NCBI RefSeq assembly: GCF_024519155.1
Contig: NZ_JANIFJ010000008.1
Location: 62,001-126,000 of the forward strand
Source: Mangrovibrevibacter kandeliae
GTDB lineage: Bacteria; Pseudomonadota; Alphaproteobacteria; Rhizobiales; Rhizobiaceae
Length of the DNA stretch: 64,000 bases
Reading direction: 5' to 3'
The stretch's first letter is position 1; each line of letters opens with the position of its first letter. The position numbers and the translations under genes were made by a program. The notes below the pieces were generated by a model. That model did not search any database. It was not told the DNA's origin and worked only from the letters and a program-made list of their open reading frames with translations. Of this stretch, positions 8,841 through 17,272 are shown in pieces.

Positions 8841-9221
8841 CTACGGAAACGTCCAGCCCGGCGGCCTGGCGTCGGCGCCTTGGCTGCGTTCGGAGGGGAT
8901 CGTCTGGATGCGCTCGCCGACCTGCCGGAACGGGTAGTCGGTGAAGGTGATCGCAAAGAGCGTGCCCAGCCAGACGAGGCCGGCGAGGGCGGCCAGCGAC
9001 AGGAGCCAGGGCGAGCGGGCGAGCTTCATGAAGATCAGGACGACCAGCAGCGCCTTGGCGAGGGCGATCGTGTAGCTGGCGACCGCGTTCCAGCCGGCGA
9101 GCGGCTCGTAGGCGAGCCACAGCGTCAGCCCGAGCAGCAGCATCAGCGCGACGCCGACGAGCGCGCTGGAGCCCCAGAGGTGCCAGGCGGTGATCGATCC
9201 GTCGCGGGCGTTCCGGCTCAT
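8841..9221 (-). CDS. ctaF: Cytochrome c oxidase subunit IV (prokaryotic COX4-like)
   Basis: A 126-residue small membrane subunit of the heme-copper oxidase encoded just upstream. It has three hydrophobic helices, with a WHLWGSSALVGVALMLLLGL helix first and ALLVVLIFMKLARSPWLLSL second, the latter matching the FMKLRxS pattern of prokaryotic subunit IV proteins. The last helix ends in a TFTDYPFRQ segment. It is the last gene of the 12-gene act-cta operon and its start overlaps the stop of the subunit III gene by 4 nt. The subunit is accessory and not catalytic. Confidence 0.88.
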   Translation of the reverse strand: MSRNARDGSITAWHLWGSSALVGVALMLLLGLTLWLAYEPLAGWNAVASYTIALAKALLVVLIFMKLARSPWLLSLAALAGLVWLGTLFAITFTDYPFRQVGERIQTIPSERSQGADARPPGWTFP

Positions 9222-9850
9222 GGTGCGCGACCGCCGAGATAGAGAAGCGGGTAGAGGAAGATCCAGATGATGTCGACGAGGTGCCAGTAGAGCCCCAGGC
9301 TCGGCAGCGCCGCGCTCGCCGTGAAATCGAAGGCGCGGCGCGACACCCGCCAGGCGAAGAGGCAGACGGCGGCGATGCCGATCGTCAGGTGGACGGCATG
9401 GATCGCCGTCATCGACCAGTAGAAGCCGAAGAAGAGCTGCGCGGCCGGGGTCTTCAGCTTGAAGTCGGGTCCGGGGACGAGGTGCTCGTGGATGTCCTCG
9501 CGATACTCTAACCCCTTCAGCACCAGAAACGCGAGCCCCAGCGCGGCGGTGGCCGCGAGGCAGCCGACGACCATCCGCCGCAGGCCCCGTTCCGCAGCCT
9601 TGTCGGCGACCGCCATCGTGACGCTCGAGATCAGGAGGATCGCGGTGTTGACGCTGCCGAAGACGACGTTGGTCTCCCGGCCGGCTTCCAAGATCGCCTG
9701 GGGGTGCAGCGAGCGATAGACGGTGAAGCCGAGGAAGAGGCTGCCGAAGAAGAGGATCTCGCTGGCGAGGAAGACCCACATGCCGAGCGCCGCCGACAGG
9801 CGCTGGCGGTCGATCGCCTCGAACGGTTCGTGGAGGGCCGGGCTGCTCAT
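9218..9850 (-). CDS. ctaE: Cytochrome c oxidase subunit III
   Basis: A 210-residue polytopic subunit III of the caa3-type oxidase. The first helix region [20 protein letters not shown] is the family signature, and [20 protein letters not shown] and [19 protein letters not shown] follow near the C-terminus. With five helices it resembles the short bacterial form rather than the seven-helix mitochondrial form. Subunit III carries no metal; it stabilises subunit I and its proton uptake. Its start overlaps ctaD and its stop overlaps ctaF, each by 4 nt. Confidence 0.93.
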   Translation of the reverse strand: MSSPALHEPFEAIDRQRLSAALGMWVFLASEILFFGSLFLGFTVYRSLHPQAILEAGRETNVVFGSVNTAILLISSVTMAVADKAAERGLRRMVVGCLAATAALGLAFLVLKGLEYREDIHEHLVPGPDFKLKTPAAQLFFGFYWSMTAIHAVHLTIGIAAVCLFAWRVSRRAFDFTASAALPSLGLYWHLVDIIWIFLYPLLYLGGRAP

Positions 9851-11532
9851 CCGCGCTGCCCCTGCGGGTTGTGCGGCTCGCGGGCGTTCGGCTCCTCGTG
9901 CCGAGGCGACTCCTGGTCCGGGTGATAGACATAGGCGCGCTCGGTCACCACCGGCCGCTGGTCGAAGTTGTGCTTGGGCGGCGGCGAGCTCGTCTGCCAC
10001 TCGAGGCCGGTGGCACCCCAGGGGTTGGCGCGCGCCTTCTGCCCCCGGAACAGCGACCAGGTGAGATAGCCCATCGGCAGGAGGTAGGCCGCCGCCAGGA
10101 TCACCGCGCCCATCGACGAGGCGACGTGGTAGATCTGGAACTCCGGCGCGTAGTGGTGATAGCGCCGGTTCATCCCGAGGTAGCCCATCACGAACTGCGG
10201 GAAGAAGGTGAAGTTGAAGCCGAAGAACATCAGGATCGCGGCGAAGCGCGCCCAGCCGTCGGGCGCCATGCGGCCGGAGATCTTCGGCCACCAGAAGTGC
10301 AGGGCGCCAAAGAAGGCCGACACCGAACCGCCGACCATTACGTAGTGGAAGTGGGCGACCACGAAGTAGCTGTCGGTGACGTGGACGTCGATCGGCAGCG
10401 AGGCGGTGAAGAGCCCGGTGAGGCCGCCGATGGTGAAGAGGCCGATGAAGCCGAGCGCGTAGAGCATCGGCGCCTCGAAATAGATCTGCCCGCGATAGAG
10501 CGTGAAGGTCCAGTTGAAGACCTTGATCGCCGACGGCACGGCCACGATGAAGGACAGGAACGAGAAGACCAGCGCGGCGAAGGGCGACATGCCCGCGACG
10601 AACATGTGGTGGCCCCAGACGAAGAAGCCGATCACCGAAATGCCAAGGATCGCCCAGACCATGGCGGTGTAGCCGAACACCTGGCGGCGCGAGAAGCAGG
10701 CGATCAGCTCCGAGACGACGCCGAAGGCCGGCAGGATCATGATGTAGACGGCCGGGTGGCTGTAGAACCAGAAGAGGTGCTGGAACAGCACCGGGTCGCC
10801 GCCATGCTGCGGATCGAAGATCGGCAGGCCGAACAGCCGCTCGGCGGCGATCAGCGCCAGCGAGATCGCCAGCACCGGCGTCGCCAGGATGATGACGATT
10901 GCGGTCGCGTACTGTGTCCAGACGAAGAGCGGCAGGCGGAACCAGGTCATGCCGGGCGCGCGCAGCGCGTGCACCGTGACGATGAAGTTCACCCCCGTCG
11001 CGATGGTCGAGAAGCCGACCACGAAGACCGCCGCCACCGCCAGGAAGACGTAGCTGTTGGAGAACATCGACGAGAACGGCGTGTAGAAGGTCCAGCCGGT
11101 GTCGACACCGCCGAGGACGAGGCAGGCCACCACGAGCAACCCGCCGACGGTGTTGAGGTACCAGCTGAAGAGGTTCAGGCGCGGAAAGGCGACGTCGCTC
11201 GCCCCGATCATCAGCGGCAGGAGGAAGTTGCCGAAGGTGGTCGGTATCGACGGCACAAGGAAGAACCAGACCATGATCACGCCGTGCAGCGTGAACAGCC
11301 GGTTGTAGCCGTCATTGGTGAAGAGCGCGCCGTTCGGCGAGATCAGCTCGAGCCGGATCATCGTGGCGGCCGCGCCGCCGATGAAGAAGAACAGGGTGAT
11401 CGAGCCGAAATAGAGCAGCGCGATGCGCTTGTGGTCGGTCGTGGTCAGCCAGGACCACAGCGTGCTGCCGTGGTTGAGATAGGTGTCGGACCGGGGCGCG
11501 GTGAGCCCGGACTCGGCCGTCATGTCGGTCAT
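9847..11532 (-). CDS. ctaD: Heme-copper oxidase subunit I, A2 type
   Basis: The 561-residue catalytic subunit that reduces oxygen and pumps protons. Heme and copper ligands are visible: His83 (FTLHG), the CuB ligand His259 with cross-linked Tyr263 in YSHPAVY (257-263), His308-His309 (WGHHM), and His394/His396 in AHFHY. The A1-type glutamate of GHPEVY is replaced by the YSHPxV arrangement, which defines the A2 family known from Rhodothermus marinus caa3. There are twelve predicted helices and a charged C-terminal tail. A second in-frame ATG lies three codons after the start. The gene is tightly coupled between ctaC and ctaE. Confidence 0.96.
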   Translation of the reverse strand: MTDMTAESGLTAPRSDTYLNHGSTLWSWLTTTDHKRIALLYFGSITLFFFIGGAAATMIRLELISPNGALFTNDGYNRLFTLHGVIMVWFFLVPSIPTTFGNFLLPLMIGASDVAFPRLNLFSWYLNTVGGLLVVACLVLGGVDTGWTFYTPFSSMFSNSYVFLAVAAVFVVGFSTIATGVNFIVTVHALRAPGMTWFRLPLFVWTQYATAIVIILATPVLAISLALIAAERLFGLPIFDPQHGGDPVLFQHLFWFYSHPAVYIMILPAFGVVSELIACFSRRQVFGYTAMVWAILGISVIGFFVWGHHMFVAGMSPFAALVFSFLSFIVAVPSAIKVFNWTFTLYRGQIYFEAPMLYALGFIGLFTIGGLTGLFTASLPIDVHVTDSYFVVAHFHYVMVGGSVSAFFGALHFWWPKISGRMAPDGWARFAAILMFFGFNFTFFPQFVMGYLGMNRRYHHYAPEFQIYHVASSMGAVILAAAYLLPMGYLTWSLFRGQKARANPWGATGLEWQTSSPPPKHNFDQRPVVTERAYVYHPDQESPRHEEPNAREPHNPQGQRG

Positions 11533-12479
11533 TGCCCGGCGTCCTCCCCGGTGGCGAGCGAGCGGATGTAGGCAACGAGACGCGTGAGATCCGCCTCGCT
11601 CGCCACCCCTTGGAAGCTCGGCATGATCGGCTCGTAGCCGGCGGCGATCTCGCGCCGCGGCTGGAGGATCGAGTCGCGCACGTAGCGCTCGTCGACCTCG
11701 ACCGAGGAGCCGTCGGCGAGCGGGATCGTGCGGCCCCAGAGGCCGGCAAGGTTCGGCGCGTGCACCGCGTTCGACCCGGCATGGCAGCCGGCACAGCCCA
11801 TCTTGACGAAGAGCTTGCCGCCCGCCTTGCCGAGATCGTCGCCCTCCGGCTGCGCGGCGGTCCAGGCGGCGTAGTCGGCTTTCGGCATGACGATGACCTC
11901 GCCGCCCATCTCGGAGTGGTCGGTCCCGCAGTATTCCGCGCAGAACAGGTGGAAGGTGCCGGTGCGAGTCGCCTGGAACCAGCCCTGCGTCACGCGGCCC
12001 GGCAGGATGTCGCGCTTGAAGCGGAAGGCCGGCACCCAGAAGGAGTGGATCACGTCCTGCGAGGTCATGACGAGGCGCACCGGGGTGTCGACTGGCATGT
12101 GCAGCTGGTTGATCTCGCGCGCTCCGTTCGGCTGCTGCGTCTTGAACATCCACTGCTTGGCCGTCACGTGCATCTCGATCGCGTCCGGCGGCGGCGCGTA
12201 GCCGGCGAGTTGCGCCGCGCTCGCCCACCAGAAGATGAACAGGAAGAGGAACGCGGTGGCGGCCGTCCAGCCGATCTCGAACTCGCTGCGGAAGAACTCC
12301 GGCAGCCGGCCGCGCGGAGCGGCCGAGCCGTGCCGGTAGCGGATCGCGAAGGTGACGATCAGCGTCAGCACCAGCAGCACGATGAGCGTTGAGATGCCGC
12401 ACAGGAGGAAGAACAGGTGGTCGGTTCGCGCGCCTTCCGTGGACGCGGCCGGCAGCCAGAAGATCGGACTCCCGCTCAT
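11529..12479 (-). CDS. ctaC: Cytochrome c oxidase subunit II fused to cytochrome c (caa3 type)
   Basis: A 316-residue electron-entry subunit. Two N-terminal membrane helices (about 21-47 and 72-92) anchor a periplasmic cupredoxin domain with the complete CuA site: His145, Cys180, Cys184, His188 and Met191 ([12 protein letters not shown]). A cytochrome c domain follows, with heme motif CAGCH (229-233) and probable axial Met286 in MPSF. The fused heme domain makes this a caa3 oxidase that can take electrons directly from a bound cytochrome, which fits its place in the same operon as alternative complex III and its monoheme ActE. Confidence 0.95.
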   Translation of the reverse strand: MSGSPIFWLPAASTEGARTDHLFFLLCGISTLIVLLVLTLIVTFAIRYRHGSAAPRGRLPEFFRSEFEIGWTAATAFLFLFIFWWASAAQLAGYAPPPDAIEMHVTAKQWMFKTQQPNGAREINQLHMPVDTPVRLVMTSQDVIHSFWVPAFRFKRDILPGRVTQGWFQATRTGTFHLFCAEYCGTDHSEMGGEVIVMPKADYAAWTAAQPEGDDLGKAGGKLFVKMGCAGCHAGSNAVHAPNLAGLWGRTIPLADGSSVEVDERYVRDSILQPRREIAAGYEPIMPSFQGVASEADLTRLVAYIRSLATGEDAGQ

Positions 12480-13270
12480 GCCGGTCCTCCCGCGCGCCGC
12501 GGCGATCGCCGCAGAAGGAGCAGGATCAGGGCGCCGGCTGCGAGGGTGAAGCCGGTCCCGAGGACCTGCATGATCGTCCAGATGCGCGAGGTGTAGACCC
12601 CGGCCGCCGGGTCGAAAGCGTAGCAGCGCAGGACGATCTGATCGAGCAGCGTTCCGACCTTGCCTTTGCCGGCATCGACGAGCGCCAGACGCAGCGGCTC
12701 CGGCGCGAGCGAGAGGCTGGACAGGACACGCGCGACCCGGCCCCCGCCGTCCGTGGCGAGGACGCCGCTCGGATGGGCGAACTGATCGGTCTGCGGATCA
12801 TAGGCGTAGCGGTAGCCGACCGCATCGGTCAGCGTCGCGACGGCCGCCGGATCGGCACTCAGGAACGCGATGCTGCGGCGCAGCCCGGGGTCGGGCGGCA
12901 GCGCGGCGTCCGCCATCGCGCGGGCGGCCTCGGGCCCGTCCTTCGGGTCGAGGCCGATGACGACGAGGCCGGCGTCGAGGTCGGCGACCTCCGGCGTCCG
13001 CAGCGAACTCGCCGCGATTGACAGCGCCGCGCCGCAGACGCTGTTGCAGGTGTAGTCGACGAACAGCACGAGGTTGGCCGGGTGGCGGCGCAGGACATCG
13101 GCGAGCGGCAGGTCCTGCCCGGCGGTGGTCCGCACGATCGTCGCCGGCGGCAGCGCCGCGGCCGGCGGCGGCGAGAGCGCGACAGCCGCGAGGTCGGCCG
13201 GCGCCAGTGTCGCGCGGGCAGCTCCCGATGCGAGCGTCAGGAACGCGGCGGCAAGGGCGAGCCGGCGCAT
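12476..13270 (-). CDS. SCO1/SenC family copper chaperone, membrane anchored
   Basis: A 264-residue periplasmic copper chaperone for CuA assembly. After a signal peptide (cleavage near ARA) it has a thioredoxin-like domain with the copper-binding CxxxC (Cys75, Cys79 in YTCNSVCG) and the distal His166 in FAHPSG. An unusual C-terminal membrane helix (about 233-255) would anchor it from the other end; most SCO proteins have an N-terminal anchor. The start is ATG 13270, with an in-frame GTG one codon upstream equally possible (GTGATGA overlaps the preceding stop). Its position directly before ctaC fits delivery of copper to that subunit. Confidence 0.9.
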   Translation of the reverse strand: MRRLALAAAFLTLASGAARATLAPADLAAVALSPPPAAALPPATIVRTTAGQDLPLADVLRRHPANLVLFVDYTCNSVCGAALSIAASSLRTPEVADLDAGLVVIGLDPKDGPEAARAMADAALPPDPGLRRSIAFLSADPAAVATLTDAVGYRYAYDPQTDQFAHPSGVLATDGGGRVARVLSSLSLAPEPLRLALVDAGKGKVGTLLDQIVLRCYAFDPAAGVYTSRIWTIMQVLGTGFTLAAGALILLLLRRSPRRAGGPA

Positions 13271-13818
13271 CACGGCCGCGCCTCCAGCCGGGCATCGCTC
13301 GCCGCTCCGACCGCTCTCGCGCGTGCATCCTCCGCTGCAGGCGTTGCGCCTTCGGGCGGTGCATAGGCGTCGCTGCCCCGCGCGATCACCGCCTGCATCG
13401 CGCGCTCGATCGGCACATGGATGCGGCCTGCCGGCCGGTCGACCCAGGCATAGCCTTCGAGGCGCCGTTGCTGGGCCGCGCGGAGCTGCTCGAACTCGCC
13501 CTCCGGGTTGATCTGGATCTGCGGCTCGGGGAAGGCGGTGACGCTCTCATAGCCGGAGACGGTGCTGATCTGCGTGTTGGTGAAGGCCCAGATGGCGTAG
13601 ATGCCCGCCGCCGCGAACAGTACCCACCCGAACACCACCGCCAGAATCTTGCCCGTCGCGACGTCCGGCGGCTCGTGGTGCTCGCCCGGCCGGCGCCGGC
13701 GGTGCTGTACGGCTTCGGCGGCGGCCCCGACGAGGCCGCCGAGGGCGAGTCCGACCGCCGCCCAGAGTGCCGGGCGCTTCGTCTCGGAGCGACTGCTGCC
13801 GTTCGGCCTAGGCGCCAT
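13270..13818 (-). CDS. Conserved membrane-anchored protein of unknown function in the act-cta operon
   Basis: A 182-residue protein that I cannot assign to a named family. One or two hydrophobic segments are visible: a weak Gly/Ala-rich one (LWAAVGLALGGLVGAAAEAV) and a strong one (ILAVVFGWVLFAAAGIYAIW). The rest is a periplasmic or soluble region with the motif GYAWVDRPAGRIHVPIERAM near residue 130, then an Ala-rich tail. The start at 13818 lies 11 nt inside actF and the stop overlaps the sco gene, so it is firmly embedded between the complex III and oxidase genes. A role in assembly or bridging of the two complexes is inferred from position alone. Confidence 0.75.
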   Translation of the reverse strand: MAPRPNGSSRSETKRPALWAAVGLALGGLVGAAAEAVQHRRRRPGEHHEPPDVATGKILAVVFGWVLFAAAGIYAIWAFTNTQISTVSGYESVTAFPEPQIQINPEGEFEQLRAAQQRRLEGYAWVDRPAGRIHVPIERAMQAVIARGSDAYAPPEGATPAAEDARARAVGAASDARLEARP

Positions 13819-14866
13819 GCGCAAGCCTCCGCCCGGGAAGAATGGACCAGCGCGTCGGGTCGAAGGCGACGCCGATGGCGAGACCCACACCGGCGACGAG
13901 GGCGAGCAGCGTGCCGAGCCACAGGCCGATGCCGCCGTCCCATTCCGGCAGCACCAGCCAGAGGCTGCGCAGGAGGAGCCCGATCAGCACGGCGGCTCCG
14001 ATCGCCCGGCGCAGCCGGCCGATCCGCCAGGCGGGGTTAAGACCGGCGAGGAACGGTACCAGCACCGCGCCGACAAAGGCGAGGGCGATCGCGCCGCTCC
14101 AGAACGGCGTCGCCCGGCGCAGGTACCAGACGGCCTTGCTCGGCAGGTTGCCATCATAGGCGACGAGGAGCTGCATCATGTCGAGGTAGAAGAGCCCGAG
14201 GGCGAAGGCGATGCTGAGCCGTACGAGGTCGGCCGTGGCCTGATCGTCCTCCCGCCGGATGAGGAGCATGAAGGCGCTGGCCGACAACAGCTGCGAGGTG
14301 GCGAGGCTCATGGCGAAGGCGGTGTTCTTGAAGTGCGGGTCGAGCGAGAGCACCCAGTCGACCGCGCCATGGCTGATGGCGAGGCCGTAGACGAACAGCC
14401 CGATGCCGGCGACCGCCAGCGGCGGCCGGCGAAACCGCGTGAAGGCCCAGGCGAAGAGGGCAAAGAGGCCAAGTGCGGCGACGCTTCGCAGGATGAACCC
14501 GGCGCTGTTGAGATAGTAGCGTGCGACGTCCGGATGGGCGACGGCGGCCGGGTTGCCGGCCCAGGGATAGACCAGCGGCAGCGCGAAGAGGATCGGCACG
14601 AAGAGCAGCGTCGTGACGAAGAGCCCGCTCGCCGTCGTCGCGAGCTCGCCATGCGCGAGCTCGCCCCAGCGGCCGCCGGTCAGCCGGTGGATCAGGAGCA
14701 GCACGGTCGCGCCGAGCGGTACCGACAGGCAGGCGAGGAAGGCGGCGAGGAGCCCGCGCAGCGCGTCGGCCGCATCGAACAGCGCCAGCACGACGAAGAG
14801 CGCCGCCGCGCCGCCGGCGACGATCAGCGCGCGGGGCGCGAACCGTTCGAGGTCGGCGCGGGTCAT
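13808..14866 (-). CDS. actF: Alternative complex III membrane subunit ActF
   Basis: A 352-residue polytopic membrane protein with about ten hydrophobic helices. ActF is a smaller paralogue-like partner of ActC in the alternative complex III membrane arm, lacking hemes. Recognisable features are the GLAISHGAVDWVLSLDPHFK segment, which is typical of ActF-like quinol:cytochrome c oxidoreductase subunits, and a long C-terminal set of helices. Its start overlaps actE by 4 nt. The assignment rests on this motif, its size and its position after actE. Confidence 0.88.
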   Translation of the reverse strand: MTRADLERFAPRALIVAGGAAALFVVLALFDAADALRGLLAAFLACLSVPLGATVLLLIHRLTGGRWGELAHGELATTASGLFVTTLLFVPILFALPLVYPWAGNPAAVAHPDVARYYLNSAGFILRSVAALGLFALFAWAFTRFRRPPLAVAGIGLFVYGLAISHGAVDWVLSLDPHFKNTAFAMSLATSQLLSASAFMLLIRREDDQATADLVRLSIAFALGLFYLDMMQLLVAYDGNLPSKAVWYLRRATPFWSGAIALAFVGAVLVPFLAGLNPAWRIGRLRRAIGAAVLIGLLLRSLWLVLPEWDGGIGLWLGTLLALVAGVGLAIGVAFDPTRWSILPGRRLAHGA

Positions 14867-15390
14867 TGCAGCGCCTCCGCGGCATCGGGCACGGCGGCGA
14901 GCGCCGTATCGCGCGAGGTCTGCAGGGCCCGGATATAGGCGGTGATCGCCCAACGGTCCTCGGGCGCCACCCGATCGGAGTAGGCGTACATCGCGCCGTA
15001 GCCGTTGGTGATGACGTCGACGAAGTGCGAGGCAGGCGCCGCGCGCAGGCGGTCGGAATGGTAGGAGGGGGGCGGCGGGAAGCCGCGCTGCACCACGATC
15101 CCGTCGCCGTCGCCGGCATAGCCGTGGCAGGGCGCGCAGAAGTCGTCGAAGTCGCGGCGTCCGCGGGCGAGGAGCGCCTCGCTCACCGGCGGCGGCTCGG
15201 ACAGAGCCGCCAGCGCCGCGCTCGCGCCGCGCGTCACCACCCCGTCCGGCAGGCCGCGCTCGGGCGTGCCGTCCGGCCACATCGCCGTCGCCTCATAGGG
15301 CTTGATCGAAGGCTGGTCCTGCATGCTCTGGTCGCAGCCGGCGAGCGCGAGCAGCGCGATCAGCGGGAGAAGGGGGGCGCGACGCCTCAT
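14863..15390 (-). CDS. actE: Alternative complex III monoheme cytochrome c lipoprotein ActE
   Basis: A 175-residue exported lipoprotein. A lipobox (LLALAGC, Cys19) ends the signal peptide, so the mature protein is tethered by lipid on the periplasmic side. A single heme c motif CAPCH (85-89) and a probable axial Met134 (YGAMYAYS) define a monoheme cytochrome c. In the complex it is the likely exit point to the cytochrome c domain of the oxidase subunit II encoded by the same operon. Start and stop overlap actD and actF by 4 nt each. Confidence 0.93.
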   Translation of the reverse strand: MRRRAPLLPLIALLALAGCDQSMQDQPSIKPYEATAMWPDGTPERGLPDGVVTRGASAALAALSEPPPVSEALLARGRRDFDDFCAPCHGYAGDGDGIVVQRGFPPPPSYHSDRLRAAPASHFVDVITNGYGAMYAYSDRVAPEDRWAITAYIRALQTSRDTALAAVPDAAEALQ

Positions 15391-15926
15391 GCCGGCACCC
15401 GTGCCACCGAGAGCGCGCCGAGACCGGCGAGGTGCAGACGGGCGCCGCCGTCGTCCGCGTCGTCGGCATCAGCGCCGCCGGCCTCGATCGCCAGGAAGAA
15501 CCGGTCCTGCGTCGCCCGCTCGAACTGCGGCAGGTCGAACAGCGGGTGGTGCAGGCGCGGCAGGCCGCAGCCCCACAGGAGCGCGACGAAGCCGCAGAGC
15601 GCCGCGCCGAGGATGCCCATCTCGAAGGTCGCGAAGAAGAAGTCCGGCCAGCTCGCGAGCGGTCGGCCGCCGGTGACGATCGGCAGCGCCCAGACGGCAG
15701 AGTAGAGCTGCAGCCCGAGGCCGGAGAGCGCCCCGCCGATCCCGCCGAGAAGGATCGCCAGACGGACGTGGTTCGGCGGGAGTTCGTCGATCAGCGCGCC
15801 CATGCCCTCGACCGAGAACGGCGTGAAGGCGTCGACCACCCGGAAGCTCGTCGCCTCCCGGGTCTGCCGGGCGGCGGCGAGCAGCGTCTGCGGATCGCGG
15901 AACTCGGCGAGGAGGAGGATGCTCAC
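15387..15926 (-). CDS. actD: Alternative complex III subunit ActD (DUF3341)
   Basis: A 179-residue protein of the DUF3341/ActD family. It opens with a soluble segment (LLAEFRDPQTLLAAARQTRE, then VDAFTPFSVEGM) and continues into two membrane helices (about 58-85 and 99-120) and a short tail with LPRLHHPLFDLPQFERAT, a pattern typical of ActD. It holds no cofactor and is a structural membrane subunit. The start is a GTG whose last two bases are shared with the actC stop (GTGA), one of the tight couplings in this operon. Confidence 0.92.
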   Translation of the reverse strand: MSILLLAEFRDPQTLLAAARQTREATSFRVVDAFTPFSVEGMGALIDELPPNHVRLAILLGGIGGALSGLGLQLYSAVWALPIVTGGRPLASWPDFFFATFEMGILGAALCGFVALLWGCGLPRLHHPLFDLPQFERATQDRFFLAIEAGGADADDADDGGARLHLAGLGALSVARVPA

Positions 15927-17272
15927 GCGGCAGCCTCCGCCGGCACCAGCTGCTTGACCTCGTGCATCGAGACCGCCGGCACCAGCCGCAGGAAGCAGGC
16001 AAAGAGCAGCATGAAGAAGCCGAGCGAGCCGCCGAGCAGCAGCCAGTCCCAGAGCGTCGGCGCGAACAGGCTCCACTCCGCTGGCAGATGGCCCCGCGAC
16101 AGCGTGTTGATGATCAGGAGGATGCGCTCGAGATACATGCCGACATTGATCAGGACGGCGATGACGAGGAGCGCCGGGATGCTCCGGCGGATCGCCGGCG
16201 CCCAGAACAGCTGCGGCACGAAGACGTTGAACGCGATCTGGCACCAGTAGAGCCAGGCATAGGCGCCGTGGAACTGGAAGGCGAGGAAGGTGCGGTCGAC
16301 GTCGTCGCCGGCGTACCAGCCCTGATAGGCCTCCGTCGCGTAGGACAGGCCCATGACGATCGAGCCGGCGAGGAGGATCTTGGCCATCGCCTCGAAGTGG
16401 TGGAGCGAGACCAGCGCCTCCACCTTGAGAAAGCTGCGGGTGACGGCGGCGAGCACCACCACCATCGCAAAGCCCGAGAACATCGCCCCGACGACGAAGT
16501 AGGGTGGGAAGATCGTCTCCTGCCAGCCGGGCATGTTGCCGGCCGCGAAGTCGAGGCCGACGACGCTGTGCACCGAGACCACCAGCGGCACGCCGAGCGC
16601 CGCCATCGTATGGTAGAACGCCTCGTAACGCACCCAGTGGCGGGCCGAGCCGCGCCAGCCAAGCGCCAGCGCGCCGTAGATCAACTGTCCCGCACGGCTC
16701 TTGGCGCGGTCGCGGAAGGTCGCAAAGTCGGGGATCGCGCCGACATACCAGAAGACGATCGAGAAGATGATGTAGCTGGCGATGGCGAAGAAGTCCCAGA
16801 CGAGCGGGCTGCGCCACTGCGGCCACGTTCCCATGGTGTTGGGGTAGGGGACGAGCCAGTAGAAATACATCGGCCGGCCGAGATGCAGGATGGGGAAGAG
16901 GCCTGCGATCGCAGCGGCGAACAGCGTCATCGCTTCGGCGAAACGGTTGATCGACGAGCGCCACTTCTGCCGCGTCAGAAGCAGCATGCAGGAGATGAGC
17001 GTGCCGGCATTGCCGATGCCGATCCACCAGACATAGTTGGCGATCGGGTAGCCCCAGACGACGCTGGTGTTGTTGCCGAAGATGCCGATGCCTTCATAGA
17101 ACAGCCAGAACATCGAGCCGAGCATCACGACGGTCAGCACGAGCCCGACGACGAACACCAGCCACCAACGGCGGCCGGCCTGCTCGCGCAGCACCGGGTC
17201 GGCGACCGAAGCGGTCACCGACGCGTAGGTCGCGCCCGGCGGCAGCAGACCGAGAGCGGAAGGCGCGGTCAC
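15923..17272 (-). CDS. actC: Alternative complex III quinol-binding membrane subunit ActC (NrfD/PsrC family)
   Basis: A 449-residue integral membrane protein with about ten helices, of the NrfD/PsrC superfamily. ActC oxidises membrane quinol and passes electrons to the Fe-S subunit. Conserved pieces include NYVWWIGIGNAGTLISCMLL, FPILHLGRPMYFYWLVPYPN and YEAFYHTMAALGVPLVVSVHSVV, which carry acidic and His residues near the proposed quinol site. The start is GTG with a 4-nt overlap with actB. Family members usually have 450-490 residues, so this one is full length. Confidence 0.95.
   Translation of the reverse strand: MTAPSALGLLPPGATYASVTASVADPVLREQAGRRWWLVFVVGLVLTVVMLGSMFWLFYEGIGIFGNNTSVVWGYPIANYVWWIGIGNAGTLISCMLLLTRQKWRSSINRFAEAMTLFAAAIAGLFPILHLGRPMYFYWLVPYPNTMGTWPQWRSPLVWDFFAIASYIIFSIVFWYVGAIPDFATFRDRAKSRAGQLIYGALALGWRGSARHWVRYEAFYHTMAALGVPLVVSVHSVVGLDFAAGNMPGWQETIFPPYFVVGAMFSGFAMVVVLAAVTRSFLKVEALVSLHHFEAMAKILLAGSIVMGLSYATEAYQGWYAGDDVDRTFLAFQFHGAYAWLYWCQIAFNVFVPQLFWAPAIRRSIPALLVIAVLINVGMYLERILLIINTLSRGHLPAEWSLFAPTLWDWLLLGGSLGFFMLLFACFLRLVPAVSMHEVKQLVPAEAAA

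Noticed and set aside
9871-11571. Plus-strand open frame of 566 codons opposite ctaD and ctaC
   Set aside because: It is Arg/Glu/His-rich low-complexity sequence, the antisense of a membrane protein gene in GC-rich DNA, with no domain or ribosome site.
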